This document shows, piece by piece, positions 42,485-51,159 of a stretch of DNA of 64,000 bases; positions within the stretch are counted from its first letter, which is position 1; every line of letters begins with the position of its first letter. Source of the stretch: an uncultured Candidatus Binatia bacterium (GTDB taxonomy: Bacteria > Desulfobacterota > Binatia > UBA9968 > JAJDTQ01). Both the position numbers and the translations under genes were made by a program. A model generated the notes under the pieces. It saw nothing but the letters and a program-made list of their open reading frames with translations, was not told the origin of the DNA and ran no database searches. Location: contig OY282432.1 of the NCBI GenBank assembly GCA_958295985.1, forward strand, positions 806,001 through 870,000, given 5' to 3'.

Positions 42485-43166
42485 CTATTGAGAGGGAGTT
42501 TTTCGAACAGGGTGACTGAAAGAATCTGTAACAAAGTGTAAAGGGAGCCCATCAAGGTTGAGGCGCTTCTTGATAATGGCGATGAGCACATAGACGGAGA
42601 CGGCAGCCCAGATTTGTGCCTTCACAGCATTCTCTGAAGTACCGTAGAACTGTTTGATGCGTAGATGCTGCTTGATCCACTTGAAGAACAACTCGACTTG
42701 CCAGCGGACTTTGTACAGAGCACAGATGGTAGTTGCTGGAGAGGCCAACAGATTGGTGAGAAAAATCAGGTTTTCTTTGACGCGATATCTTTGAAGCGAA
42801 TGCGCCGCAGATGGAGCGGATAATTCTTTGGACTGTAGAACCCCGACAGTGCAACCGTCTGGTCGCAGATAATACCTTGCCCTCGATCGCTTGGTGCTGA
42901 AGAAGGCGCCGACTTGATGGAGCATGAACAGACGCTTGAAATCCAAATAGGCGCGGTCTATAACGTAGATGGCTGCGGGTTCCGGAATCATCCGATCAAG
43001 CACGTTGACATCATGCAGTTTGCCGTCAGAAATGTGGATAACGCTCGGAATAGGGCCTCGCAGTATGCATCTTGACCGCTGCTTTAGTCCTTCGAAACGG
43101 TGCCCATGGGAACACCGACAGGCACAGATCGATGAGGGTCGAGTCCAGCGCATAAACGGTGACACC
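42485..43166 (-). pseudogene. IS4-family transposase, truncated and frameshifted
   Basis: Reading on the minus strand, TVYALDSTLIDLCLSVFPWA and RRTKAAVKMHT (first frame) are followed, after a small deletion near 43061, by GPIPSVIHISDGKLHDVN and CALYKVRWQVELFFKWIKQ in a second frame. These are the DDE-domain landmarks (D-S-T, YREKWxxE-type region) of IS4-group transposases. The N-terminal third is missing. ACTGTCCGGTTAATTATC at 42403-42420, just beyond the 3-prime end, is the probable terminal repeat. Lower-GC, foreign DNA. Confidence 0.85.
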
Positions 43167-43234
43167 ACCATCTTGCTGTAATCTGTCGTAATTATTGATG
43201 AATCTGACAAACCCGCTACCATCCTTTATATCAA

Positions 43235-44215
43235 TTGAAGGGAGTGGGCAAGGATAGCACACAAGGCACCAAGCAAGGCATATCGCAAGGGGCTCTCGGT
43301 TTCGAACTGTTCGAGATGTTCCCCGACGAGGCTTCGGCCCGTGCGTGGTTCGAGAAGGTCCGGTGGGTCAACGGCCGGTACTGCGGGCGCTGCGTCTCCA
43401 CCAACACCTGCGAGGTTCCGAACGAGAAGCCGATGCCCTACTGGTGCACGGACTGTCGCAAGTACTTCAGCGTGAAGATCGGCACCCCGATGGAGGCGAG
43501 CAACATCAAGCTCTGCAAGTGGGTGGTGGCCAACTACCTGATGAGCACCAACCTGAAGGGCGTCTCCTTCATGAGGATGCACCGGGACCTCCAGGTCAGC
43601 CAGCCAACCGCGTGGTTCATGATCCACAGGATTCGGGAGGCTTGGGACACCAGCACTGCCGGCGCTGGCTTTCGCGGCCCCGTCGAAGTGGACGAGACCT
43701 ACGTGGGCGGGAAGGAGCGCAACAAGCACGACTCGAAGAAGCTCAAGACGGGACGCGGCGCGGTGGGCATGAAGGATCGCGACAGCAACACCGTGAGAGC
43801 CGCCGTGGTGCAAGCATAGATGGCCCGACCCTTCAGGGCTTCGTCCTGTGGACCAGACGGCCGCCAGGGCGCGGGTGTTCACTGACGAGCACCGCGCCTA
43901 CTAGGGCCTGCCGAACCACCAGACCGTCAAACACAGCGTGGGTAAGTACGTGGACGGGATGGCGCACACCAACGGCATCGAGTCCTTCTGGAGCTTGCTG
44001 AAGCGCGGCTACAAGGGCACCTACCACAGGATGAGCGCGAAGCACCTCCAGCGCTACGTCAACGAGGTCGCCGGACGACATAACGTCCGCACCCGCGATA
44101 CCCTGGACAGATGGCGGCCATCGCCCGCGGGTTCACCGGCAAGCGGCTGCGCCTTGCCGATCTCGTGAACGCCCCGGACGTGGACGTGCCCGAGGCTGGT
44201 AGCGACGTGTTCTAG
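43235..44215 (+). pseudogene. IS1595-family transposase, decayed
   Basis: The N-terminal part (43235-43819) is well kept: zinc ribbon CGRC...YWCTDCRKYFSVKIGT and DDE strand GPVEVDETYVGGKERNKH. Then the frame breaks near 43818, an in-frame TAG interrupts HRAY-GLPNHQTVKHS (43902), HTNGIESFWSLLKRGY continues, and a further single-base loss near 44110 shifts the last ~35 codons, which would end ...VPEAGSDVF at TAG 44213. At least two frameshifts and one stop: inactive. Confidence 0.9.
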
Positions 44216-44227
44216 CGAATCCCCTAC

Positions 44228-45272
44228 ATGGCCGCGCCTTCGTATGAGCCGCGGATGATGGTGAAGGTGCTGATGTACGGGTATGCGACGGGGGTATTTT
44301 CGTCGCGGGGGATAGCGAGGAAGCTGGAGGAGGATGTGGCGTTTCGGATGTTGGCGGCGGGGAACTTTCCTCGCCATCGGACGATCAGCGAGTTTCGGCG
44401 GCGACATTTGAAGGACTTCAAGAGTCTGTTCGTGGAAGTGGTTCGTTTGGCGCGGGAGTTGGGGTTGGTGCGATTCGGGAAGCTGTCGCTAGACGGGACG
44501 AAGGTACGGGCGAATGCGTCGAAGCGCAAGGCCATGAGCTACGGGCGGATGGTGAAGGAGCAGAGGCGTGTGGCCGGAGAGATCGAAGAGATCTTGCGCA
44601 AGGCGGGGAGTGCGGACGCAAGGGAGGATGCGCGCTATGGCAAGGAGTTTCGGGGGGACGAATTGCCCGAGGAGTTGCGACGGCGGGAGGATCGGTTGGC
44701 GGCGATAGGGAAGGCGAAGGAGCGATTGGAGGCCAGGCAACGGGGGGCGGATGAGGCACGGGGCCGGTCACCGGGGCAGGAGCGGAATGCTACAACGCAC
44801 AGGTAGCGGTGGACGGGGAGAGACAGTTGGTGGTGGCGACGAAGTTGACGGCGAACGGGAGCGACCAAGGGGAGATGCCGGCACTGCTCGATGAGGTGGA
44901 AGCGACGTTCAAGAGGCGACCGGATACGGTGTTGGCGGATGCGGGGTATAGCAACGAGCAGGACTTGAAGGAGTTGGAGGCACGGGGCATCGAGGGCTAC
45001 GTGGCGTCGGGCCGAGAGGGTAAGAAGGGAGTGGCGGCTAATCCTGAGAAGCATCCGGCGACCCATCGCATGGCCGAGAAGCTGGCCACGGCCACCGGTC
45101 GGGAGATATATCGAGCGCGCAAGTGGCTGTCCGAGGCGCCGAACGGGTGGCTCAAGCATGTGCTGGGATTTCGCCGTTTCAGTGTGCGGGGCTGAGGAAA
45201 GCACAAGGGGAGTGGGACTTGGTGTGTCTGGCGCTCAACGTCAAGCGGTTGCAGCCGATGATGGCGAGATAA
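44228..45272 (+). pseudogene. IS1182-family transposase, decayed
   Basis: PSYEPRMMVKVLMYGYATGVFSSRGIARKLEEDVAF and LSLDGTKVRANASKRKAMSY are typical of IS1182 (IS5-like DDE) transposases. The first ~45 residues are missing where the gene abuts the IS1595 end. Near 44788 a deletion and frame change join GRSPGQERN to YNAQVAVDGERQLVVATK, and another frameshift near 45193 separates FRRFSVRG from GEWDLVCLALNVKRLQPMM, which stops at TAA 45270. Inactive remnant. Confidence 0.9.
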
Positions 45273-45284
45273 ACGCTGGTTTAG

Positions 45285-45680
45285 ACCGCTGTCATCCAAC
45301 AACAGGGGCCATTCGCCGATGTTGAGCGTAGCTGGAACCATCCCGAGTTCTCACTCCGGCATCTCGGACTCCTTCGCTGCCACTTTTCGACCCTCCACAC
45401 TGACAATCGCTTCGCCAACCCCGCTGGCCGTTCTCTGTTGTTGCATCAGAAGCTCCTACGGCGCAGACTCCTCGAAGGCGAAAGGGCGGGCGGGTTTGTC
45501 CAAGGCGAAAACCTGGAGATTCAGGTGAGCTGCAAGGCCGGTGCTGGAACCCTGGAGGACGAGATCCCTTACGCGCTTGCCGTAACGCTGGAGGTCGCCG
45601 AAGCACTCGATGTGGACATATACGACGAAGTGCGGGCTGCCGTCCATGCCGTTCAAGTACGACCGGTGGCAAACGCTTGA
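45285..45680 (+). pseudogene. C-terminal fragment of an unrecognised protein
   Basis: An open frame of 131 codons begins right after a stop, without a good start, and ends ...AVHAVQVRPVANA. Its second half (GFVQGENLEIQVSCKAGAG, EIPYALAVTLEVAE, DVDIYDEVRA) has a well-formed, protein-like amino-acid pattern that reminds me of the C-terminal domain of subtilisin-like proteases, but I cannot confirm this. It is most likely the 3-prime end of a gene cut by the adjacent IS1182 element. Confidence 0.45.
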
Positions 45681-45691
45681 TCTCGACCATC

Positions 45692-45711
45692 CAGGGCGCG
45701 GGGGAGCTGAG
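45692..45711. repeat. 20-bp direct repeat at island edge, right copy
   Basis: An exact copy of the left repeat at 40109-40128. Between 45712 and the yghU start no gene is seen; ACTTGGTGTGGTGTC followed by TCACCACACC around 45761-45784 is a small inverted repeat. Confidence 0.75.
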
Positions 45712-45812
45712 GGCAAGGAACCGAGAGTAGGAAAGAGTAAGAACATCTCACGCAGTGGACTTGGTGTGGTGTCTCACCACACCGGAAGCAGACGCTTACA
45801 GAGGACGACGCC

Positions 45813-46688
45813 ATGACGGATACCCCAGTCTACGAACCTCCGAAAGTCTGGAAATGGGAACGCGAGAACGGCGGCCGGTTCGCTTCCATCAACCGTCCCG
45901 TCTCCGGCGCGACGCACGAGGCGGAGTTGCCGCGCGGCCGGCATCCGCTCCAGCTCTATTCGCTGGCAACGCCCAACGGCGTGAAGGTGACGGTCATGCT
46001 CGAGGAGTTGCTGGCAGCCGGACACACCGGCGCGGAGTACGATGCCTATGTCGTCAACATCCGCGAGGGCGATCAGTTCGGGTCCGGGTTCGTCGCCATC
46101 AATCCCAACTCGAAGATCCCGGCGCTGGTGGATTACTCGATGCCCAGACCCACGCGGGTGTTCGAATCCGGCGCGATCCTCCTCTATCTGGCCGACAGGT
46201 TCCGCGCCTTCATCCCGGATGACCCGTCGGACCGCGCCGAGTGCCTGTCATGGCTGTTCTGGCAGATGGGCTCCGCCCCCTACCTCGGCGGCGGCTTCGG
46301 GCATTTCTACGCCTATGCTCCCTCCAAGATGGAATATCCCATCGACCGGTACACCATGGAGGTGAAGCGCCAACTCGACGTCCTCGACAAGCGGCTGGCC
46401 GAGACGCGCTATGTGGCCGGCGACGCCTACACCATCGCCGACATGGCGATCTGGCCGTGGTACGGCGTGCTCACCACCGGCCGGCTCTATGACGCGGCCG
46501 AGTTCCTCGACGCGCAGTCGTATACCAACCTCGTGCGCTGGTACGAGGAGATCGCGGCGCGTGACCCGGTGGTCCGCGGCCGCAAGGTCAACCGGACCAG
46601 CGGGCCGCTCGAAGAGCAACTCCGCGAACGCCACGATGCTTCGGACTTCGAGCTCCGCACGCAGGACAAGATCGAGGCCGCAGAGTAG
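45813..46688 (+). CDS. yghU: glutathione-dependent disulfide-bond oxidoreductase YghU
   Basis: A 291-residue glutathione S-transferase-fold protein, very close in pattern to E. coli YghU, a glutathione-binding disulfide-bond reductase. Shared segments are NRPVSGATHE, HPLQLYSLATPNG, NPNSKIPAL, GGGFGHFYAYAP, YTIADMAIWPW and the C-terminal RHDASDFE. The thioredoxin-fold N-domain is preceded by the long extension characteristic of this subgroup. The length agrees with E. coli (288). It lies just outside the IS-rich island. Cytosolic; redox or detoxification role. Confidence 0.94.
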   Translation: MTDTPVYEPPKVWKWERENGGRFASINRPVSGATHEAELPRGRHPLQLYSLATPNGVKVTVMLEELLAAGHTGAEYDAYVVNIREGDQFGSGFVAINPNSKIPALVDYSMPRPTRVFESGAILLYLADRFRAFIPDDPSDRAECLSWLFWQMGSAPYLGGGFGHFYAYAPSKMEYPIDRYTMEVKRQLDVLDKRLAETRYVAGDAYTIADMAIWPWYGVLTTGRLYDAAEFLDAQSYTNLVRWYEEIAARDPVVRGRKVNRTSGPLEEQLRERHDASDFELRTQDKIEAAE

Positions 46689-46708
46689 CGGCAGGGTTCC
46701 CGCCGGCC

Positions 46709-47740
46709 TCAGAGGTTGTACAGGGCGCGGGCGTTCCCGCCGGTGATCTTGGCCGCGGCCTCCGGGGTCAGGCGCGGGTCGTTGGCGACGCCGTCCAGGG
46801 CCAGCAGCTCGGTGGCGCTGTCGGCGTGGCCGTAATCGGTGCCGACCACCAAGTGGTCCGCACCCGCGGTGTCGATGACGTAGGGCAGGTCGTCGTTGGT
46901 CTCGCAACCGATCCAGATCCGGTTCTGTGCCAGCAGCTCCTTCTTGTCGAACGCCTCACCCTGCATGTGCGCGCGCTTGTACAGGTCGCTCAGCGCGTAG
47001 GGCAGCCACTGGGAGCCCACTTCCAGGAACGCCATCTTGAGGTTCGGGAACCGCTCGGGGATACGGTCCATGACGATGGTGTGGAACGCTCCCACCACTA
47101 CCAGCTTGAACTTCGAGAAGCCCACGGTCTCGTAGCGATAATAGTCGTACAGCACGGAGCTGCCGTTGGAGGAGTGGATGCACACCGGGATGTCCAGTCT
47201 CCCCGCGGCGTCGTACACCGGATAGAAGTAGGGATCGCTCAAGAGCCGCTCGCCCTCGGAGCCGCGCATGTAGATGCCCACCGCGCCGTTCTCCCTGGCC
47301 AGCCGGGCCTCCTCGTACACCTCGTCCATGCTGAGCAGCGGCGCCACTGCCACCCAGCGCAGGCGGTTGTCCGATTGTTTCCAGCATTCCCCCATCCAGC
47401 GGTTGTAGCTGCGGCACAACGCCAGCTCGATCTCGGGCCGGGGCGTCAGCGGGATGATGAAGATGGTGGGAAAGATGACCTGGATGTCCACCTTGAGCTC
47501 GTCCATGTGCCTGAGCCGCGCCGCCACGTCCCGCAGCTCGCGCGACTCCAGCGGCGTGTCCTTGCCCACGTTGCGGGACTTGAGCCGCAGCGTGCCGTCC
47601 ACCAGCCAGTACTCGTCCACGGACCCGGCGCCGTTGAGGGAGCCGACGATCTCGGGGCGGTGCTTGCGGTCGGCGCCGTCCATGAATTCCCAGGTCTCTT
47701 CGGTTTCGAGAACGTGTGCGTCCGCATCGATTCTGAGCAT
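46709..47740 (-). CDS. amidohydrolase family protein
   Basis: A 343-residue amidohydrolase 2-type TIM-barrel protein. DADAHVLETEETWEF at the start gives the DxH metal site, IPVCIHSSNG, MAFLEVGSQWLPY and the C-terminal VVGTDYGHADSATE complete the pattern. It ends with NARALYNL, as normal for the family. GAGGAA precedes the ATG at 47740. Probably a metal-dependent hydrolase or decarboxylase. Convergent with yghU and on the same strand as an enoyl-CoA hydratase-like gene upstream, 114 bp away. Confidence 0.88.
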   Translation of the reverse strand: MLRIDADAHVLETEETWEFMDGADRKHRPEIVGSLNGAGSVDEYWLVDGTLRLKSRNVGKDTPLESRELRDVAARLRHMDELKVDIQVIFPTIFIIPLTPRPEIELALCRSYNRWMGECWKQSDNRLRWVAVAPLLSMDEVYEEARLARENGAVGIYMRGSEGERLLSDPYFYPVYDAAGRLDIPVCIHSSNGSSVLYDYYRYETVGFSKFKLVVVGAFHTIVMDRIPERFPNLKMAFLEVGSQWLPYALSDLYKRAHMQGEAFDKKELLAQNRIWIGCETNDDLPYVIDTAGADHLVVGTDYGHADSATELLALDGVANDPRLTPEAAAKITGGNARALYNL

Positions 47741-47854
47741 TTTCGGGTTCCTCTACACGCTAGTGTAATGTCCTGTAGTGGTACTGTCCTATCCTACTAT
47801 AGCGCGGCCCGTACCATACACCACTTGCGGTCCGTATCGAAGTCAATTTGCGAA

Positions 47855-48670
47855 TCAGCGGCCCTGCCAAACCGGCGGGCGTTTTTCGACGAAGGCGCGC
47901 GGCCCTTCCTTGCTGTCGTCGGTGGTGAGGACCAGGGTGGCAAGGTCGGACTCCAGCCCCAGCGCCTGTTCCAGCGGCATGCCGGCGCCTTTGTGGACGG
48001 ATTCCTTGATGTACCTGAGCGCCAGCGGCGCGCCCCTGGCGAAGGATGCGGCCATCTCCTCGCCTGCCCGCGCAAGCTCCCCCACGGACGTCAGCCTGTT
48101 GACGAGCCCGATACGGTACGCTTCCTGAGCGTCGATCAACTCGCCGGAGAGGCAGATTTCCAGCGCCTTGGCGATGCCCACGAGGCGGGCCAACCGTTGG
48201 GTGCCGCCCGACGCCGGCATGAAGCCGCGCCGGACCTCGGTGACCCCCAGCCGGGCGTTGTCCGCGGCAATGCGGATGTCGCAGGCCATGGCGATCAACA
48301 GGCCGGCGCCCACCACGTAGCCGTGCAGCAACGCGATGGTGGGCTTCTGGATGACGGCCACCGCGTCGATGGGCGAGTGCGTGCCGGGCGCCTGCTTCGC
48401 CTGCCGGGCTTCCAGCGGAGAAGCCGATGCCGCGGCCGGACCGGCGTTGCGCCGGGCGCGCTCCTTCAGGTCGCCGCCCACGGTAAAGGCCTTTTCGCCG
48501 GCGCCGCGGAAGAGCACCACCTGGACGTTCCGGTCCGCTTGCGCCCGACCGCAGAACTCGATGATGCGCTGGCGCATATCCTCGTCGATGGCGTTCAAAA
48601 CCTCCGGGCGGTTCAGCGTGATCCACGCTGTCTGCTGCCTGACCTCGTACAGCACCTTGTCGTCGTTCAT
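47855..48670 (-). CDS. enoyl-CoA hydratase/isomerase family protein
   Basis: A 271-residue crotonase-fold protein. Oxyanion-hole elements are KAFTVGGDLKE (about residues 59-69) and HGYVVGAGLLIAMACDIRIA; LGVTEVRRGFMPASGGTQRL supplies the usual Glu next to the active site, whereas the second catalytic Glu position is unclear. The ATG at 48670 with AGGAG 6 nt upstream is preferred over a TTG two codons earlier. It acts on a CoA thioester, probably hydration or isomerisation. It is followed downstream by, and preceded upstream by, amidohydrolase genes on the same strand, so a small ring-cleavage operon is plausible. Confidence 0.88.
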   Translation of the reverse strand: MNDDKVLYEVRQQTAWITLNRPEVLNAIDEDMRQRIIEFCGRAQADRNVQVVLFRGAGEKAFTVGGDLKERARRNAGPAAASASPLEARQAKQAPGTHSPIDAVAVIQKPTIALLHGYVVGAGLLIAMACDIRIAADNARLGVTEVRRGFMPASGGTQRLARLVGIAKALEICLSGELIDAQEAYRIGLVNRLTSVGELARAGEEMAASFARGAPLALRYIKESVHKGAGMPLEQALGLESDLATLVLTTDDSKEGPRAFVEKRPPVWQGR

Positions 48671-48689
48671 CAGCAACTCCTGCGCATCT

Positions 48690-49676
48690 TCATGAACGTA
48701 TTCGCAAACCCTGCGTGAGCCGGTAGACCCGTGCGGCCGTGCCGTGGAACAGCGCCGCGCGCTCCGCGTCGGAGTAGCTCCGGGTCATCAGCTTGAAGGC
48801 GTTCCACACGGACACATAGGAGTAGGATATCCGGTCTACCGGGAAGTTGCTTTCGAACATGCAACGGTCGGCGCCGAACTTCTCGATGCAGAGCTCGAAA
48901 TAGGGCCGCATGGCCTCGGCCAGCTCGGCGGAGCCAGGCCTGGGCGCGCGCCGGTGCCAGTCGTGACCCGAGCGCAGGGAACCGACGCCGCCCAGCTTCA
49001 GCGCCACGTTGGGGCACGACGACAGCGCGGTAACGTCGGCGCTCCAGGCCTGGAACACCTGGTTGCGACGGCCCTCGTAGGGTCCGAGCCCCAGCGGTCC
49101 GCCGACGTGGTCGAGAATGATCGGCAGGTCGGGGAACTCCCGCGCCAACTCCACAAGTTCGCCAAGCTGCGGGTGATAGAGCCAGGCGTCGAAACTCAGT
49201 CCGAGGGGTTGCAGGCAGGCCAGGCCCTTGCGAACCGCGGCGTCCCGGAGCAGGCCGGGCCTTGGCACGCTTCGGAACGAGTCCGAGGCGTCCCACATGG
49301 TGGAATAACGGATGCCGCGCAACCGGGCGGGGCTCGCCTCCAGATGCACTTCCAGGACCGCGGCCACGCCGTCGCCGAGGGTCAGATCGGCATAGGCCAC
49401 GATGCCGGCCGCCACCGAGGTGCCGGCCTTCGCAAGCGAAGCCTCCGCCGCGATGCTCTCCAGAAACTCCGTCTCCCCGACCGGCCGCAGCTCCGGCGGC
49501 CCGCCGTCCCGGTACATGGCGCCGCATTCCACGGCCACGCTCGTGACGATGCAATGGCCGCTCGAGGCATCGCGCAGAAAGTCGTCGAGCAGGTAAGGGT
49601 TGTCGGGACGCCGCCACAGATGGTGGTGCGGGTCGCAGATGGCGAGATCGGGCTCCAGCGCCGCTTCGTCCGCCAT
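48690..49676 (-). CDS. amidohydrolase family protein (COG3618-like lactonase/hydrolase)
   Basis: A 328-residue amidohydrolase of the branch with ICDPHHHLWRRPDNPYLLDD at the N-terminus (HxH metal site), similar to 2-pyrone-4,6-dicarboxylate lactonase and related sugar-lactone hydrolases (COG3618). LPIILDHVGGPLG, VALKLGGVG and CMFESNFPVDRISYSY follow, with the conserved Asp in the last. The start is uncertain: the ATG at 49676 is used because homology begins a few residues later, but no clear ribosome site is seen; a frame open to 49847 encodes an unlikely leader with a 36-bp repeat. Only 19 bp separate it from the enoyl-CoA hydratase-like gene, so they are co-transcribed. Confidence 0.85.
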   Translation of the reverse strand: MADEAALEPDLAICDPHHHLWRRPDNPYLLDDFLRDASSGHCIVTSVAVECGAMYRDGGPPELRPVGETEFLESIAAEASLAKAGTSVAAGIVAYADLTLGDGVAAVLEVHLEASPARLRGIRYSTMWDASDSFRSVPRPGLLRDAAVRKGLACLQPLGLSFDAWLYHPQLGELVELAREFPDLPIILDHVGGPLGLGPYEGRRNQVFQAWSADVTALSSCPNVALKLGGVGSLRSGHDWHRRAPRPGSAELAEAMRPYFELCIEKFGADRCMFESNFPVDRISYSYVSVWNAFKLMTRSYSDAERAALFHGTAARVYRLTQGLRIRS

Positions 49677-49714
49677 GTTCGTTTCGGGATGGGTCAAGTT
49701 CGCAACCTCGGCCT

Positions 49715-49825
49715 TGCGTGGCGCTGCTTTGCCGGTCCGGGCGCTCGCACAGCCAAACCCCCGGCGCGACGTCTTCAGCTTGAAACTGACTGCGTGGCGC
49801 TGCTCTGCCGGTCGGGTGCTCGCAC
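49715..49825. repeat. imperfect 36-bp direct repeat pair
   Basis: TGCGTGGCGCTGCTTTGCCG... (49715-49750) recurs at 49791-49825 with a few changes and a 1-bp deletion, 76 bp apart, in the region between divergent genes. It might hold paired regulator sites for the amidohydrolase and GrdE-like genes. Confidence 0.6.
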
Positions 49826-49893
49826 TGCACGGCCGGGTTTGATACACATGGTTTGCCGCGAACCGATACGGAACATCAGGCCGAGGAGATCAC

Positions 49894-51150
49894 GTGGATT
49901 TCGAGCTGGCCCGTTACCCTGTCCGGTCCCTTTCCTGGGGCGCCAACACCGAATATCGGGAAGGCGAACTCATTGTCAACCGAGAGGCGCTGCGCGACGA
50001 GTTGCGGGCGGAGCCGCTCATCGACGACGTGGAGTTGAACATCGTCCGGCCCGGGGAGCGTACCCGGGTCCTCCACGTGGTGGACATCGTCGAGCCTCGC
50101 TGGAAGGAGCCGGAACGCGGCAGCGCGTTTCCCGGAAGCCTCGGGCGGTTGTCCCAGTGCGGCCTCGGACGGACCCGTGCGCTGGACGGCGTGGCCGTGG
50201 TGACCTCCGGTTCCCTCCCCAGGTCCGAGGAGGCCATCATCGACATGCACGGCCCCGGCAGCGAGCTGAGCCGGTTCGGCCGAATGCCCGGTCTGATAGT
50301 CCTGCCCAGGCCGCGGGAGGGATCGGACCCCGGGGAATTCGGCCTTGCGCTCATGCGCGCGGGGCTTCGGGCGGCCGTCTTCCTGGCCGGGACGACGGAG
50401 CAGGTCGAGCCCGCACGCACGGAAGCCTTTTCCCTCGAACCGGGACGGACCGCGCCGCCGGACCTGCCGCGCATCGGTTACCTGAGCTTCGCGTACTCCC
50501 ACGGCATCGGCCGCCAGAAGCTGTTCTACGGCCAGAGCACCAGGGACATCGTGCCGAGCGTGGTGCATCCCAACGAGCTGCTGGACGGAGCGCTGGTGAA
50601 CGACGGCTATACCAAGCCCACCAAGAACGCCACCCACGACATCCTGAACCATCCCATGATCCGGGAGCTCTACCGCCGGCACAACCGGGAGATCGTGTTC
50701 GCGGGCATGGTGCTGGCCAACCACCACGCGACCTACGACGAGAAGGCGGCCACGGCCTTTCACGCGGCGCGGCTGCTCAGGCACGTGGTGGAGGCGGATG
50801 CCGTGGTCATCACCAAGGACGGGGGCGGTCAGGCGGACGTCGATCTGATGCTGGCCTGCAGGGCCTGCGAAGAGGCCGGCCTGCGCACGGTGCTCGTGGC
50901 CAAGGAGGAGGCCGGTGACGATGGCACGGCGATGGTGGATATCGCTCCTCAGGCGGATGCCATGGTGAGCGTCGGCAACTGTCCCGAGAAGGTGCGCCTC
51001 GACGAGTCCATGGACCGGGTCATCGGCGGCGACGCGTTTCTCGGCGCCATCCAGGGAGACGTGGCCGGTGCGGTGGAGATCCCGGTTCAGAACGTCATCG
51101 GCGCCATCGATCCCATCGGCGGCTCCACGCTGATGGCCCGCGCGGGGTAG
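49894..51150 (+). CDS. GrdE-like glycine/sarcosine/betaine reductase component B subunit
   Basis: A 418-residue homologue of the GrdE/GrdG/PrdA-type proprotein of Stickland reductases. Landmarks are VHPNELLDGALVN, THDILNHPMIRELYRRHNRE, VVITKDGGGQADVDLMLAC and NCPEKVRLDESMDRVIGGD. In known GrdE a Cys near the middle is cleaved to form a pyruvoyl group that binds the amine substrate. In the matching segment here (about residues 238-255, NDGYTKPTKNATHD) there is no Cys, so normal self-processing is doubtful. The start is a GTG behind GAGGAG. The GrdB-like selenoprotein gene follows after 9 bp, forming one operon. Confidence 0.85.
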   Translation: MDFELARYPVRSLSWGANTEYREGELIVNREALRDELRAEPLIDDVELNIVRPGERTRVLHVVDIVEPRWKEPERGSAFPGSLGRLSQCGLGRTRALDGVAVVTSGSLPRSEEAIIDMHGPGSELSRFGRMPGLIVLPRPREGSDPGEFGLALMRAGLRAAVFLAGTTEQVEPARTEAFSLEPGRTAPPDLPRIGYLSFAYSHGIGRQKLFYGQSTRDIVPSVVHPNELLDGALVNDGYTKPTKNATHDILNHPMIRELYRRHNREIVFAGMVLANHHATYDEKAATAFHAARLLRHVVEADAVVITKDGGGQADVDLMLACRACEEAGLRTVLVAKEEAGDDGTAMVDIAPQADAMVSVGNCPEKVRLDESMDRVIGGDAFLGAIQGDVAGAVEIPVQNVIGAIDPIGGSTLMARAG

Positions 51151-51159
51151 GGAGGCAAG

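Noticed and set aside
48690..49847. 385-residue version of the COG3618-like amidohydrolase
   Set aside because: The extra 57 residues are encoded by DNA containing a 36-bp direct repeat and have no family resemblance.
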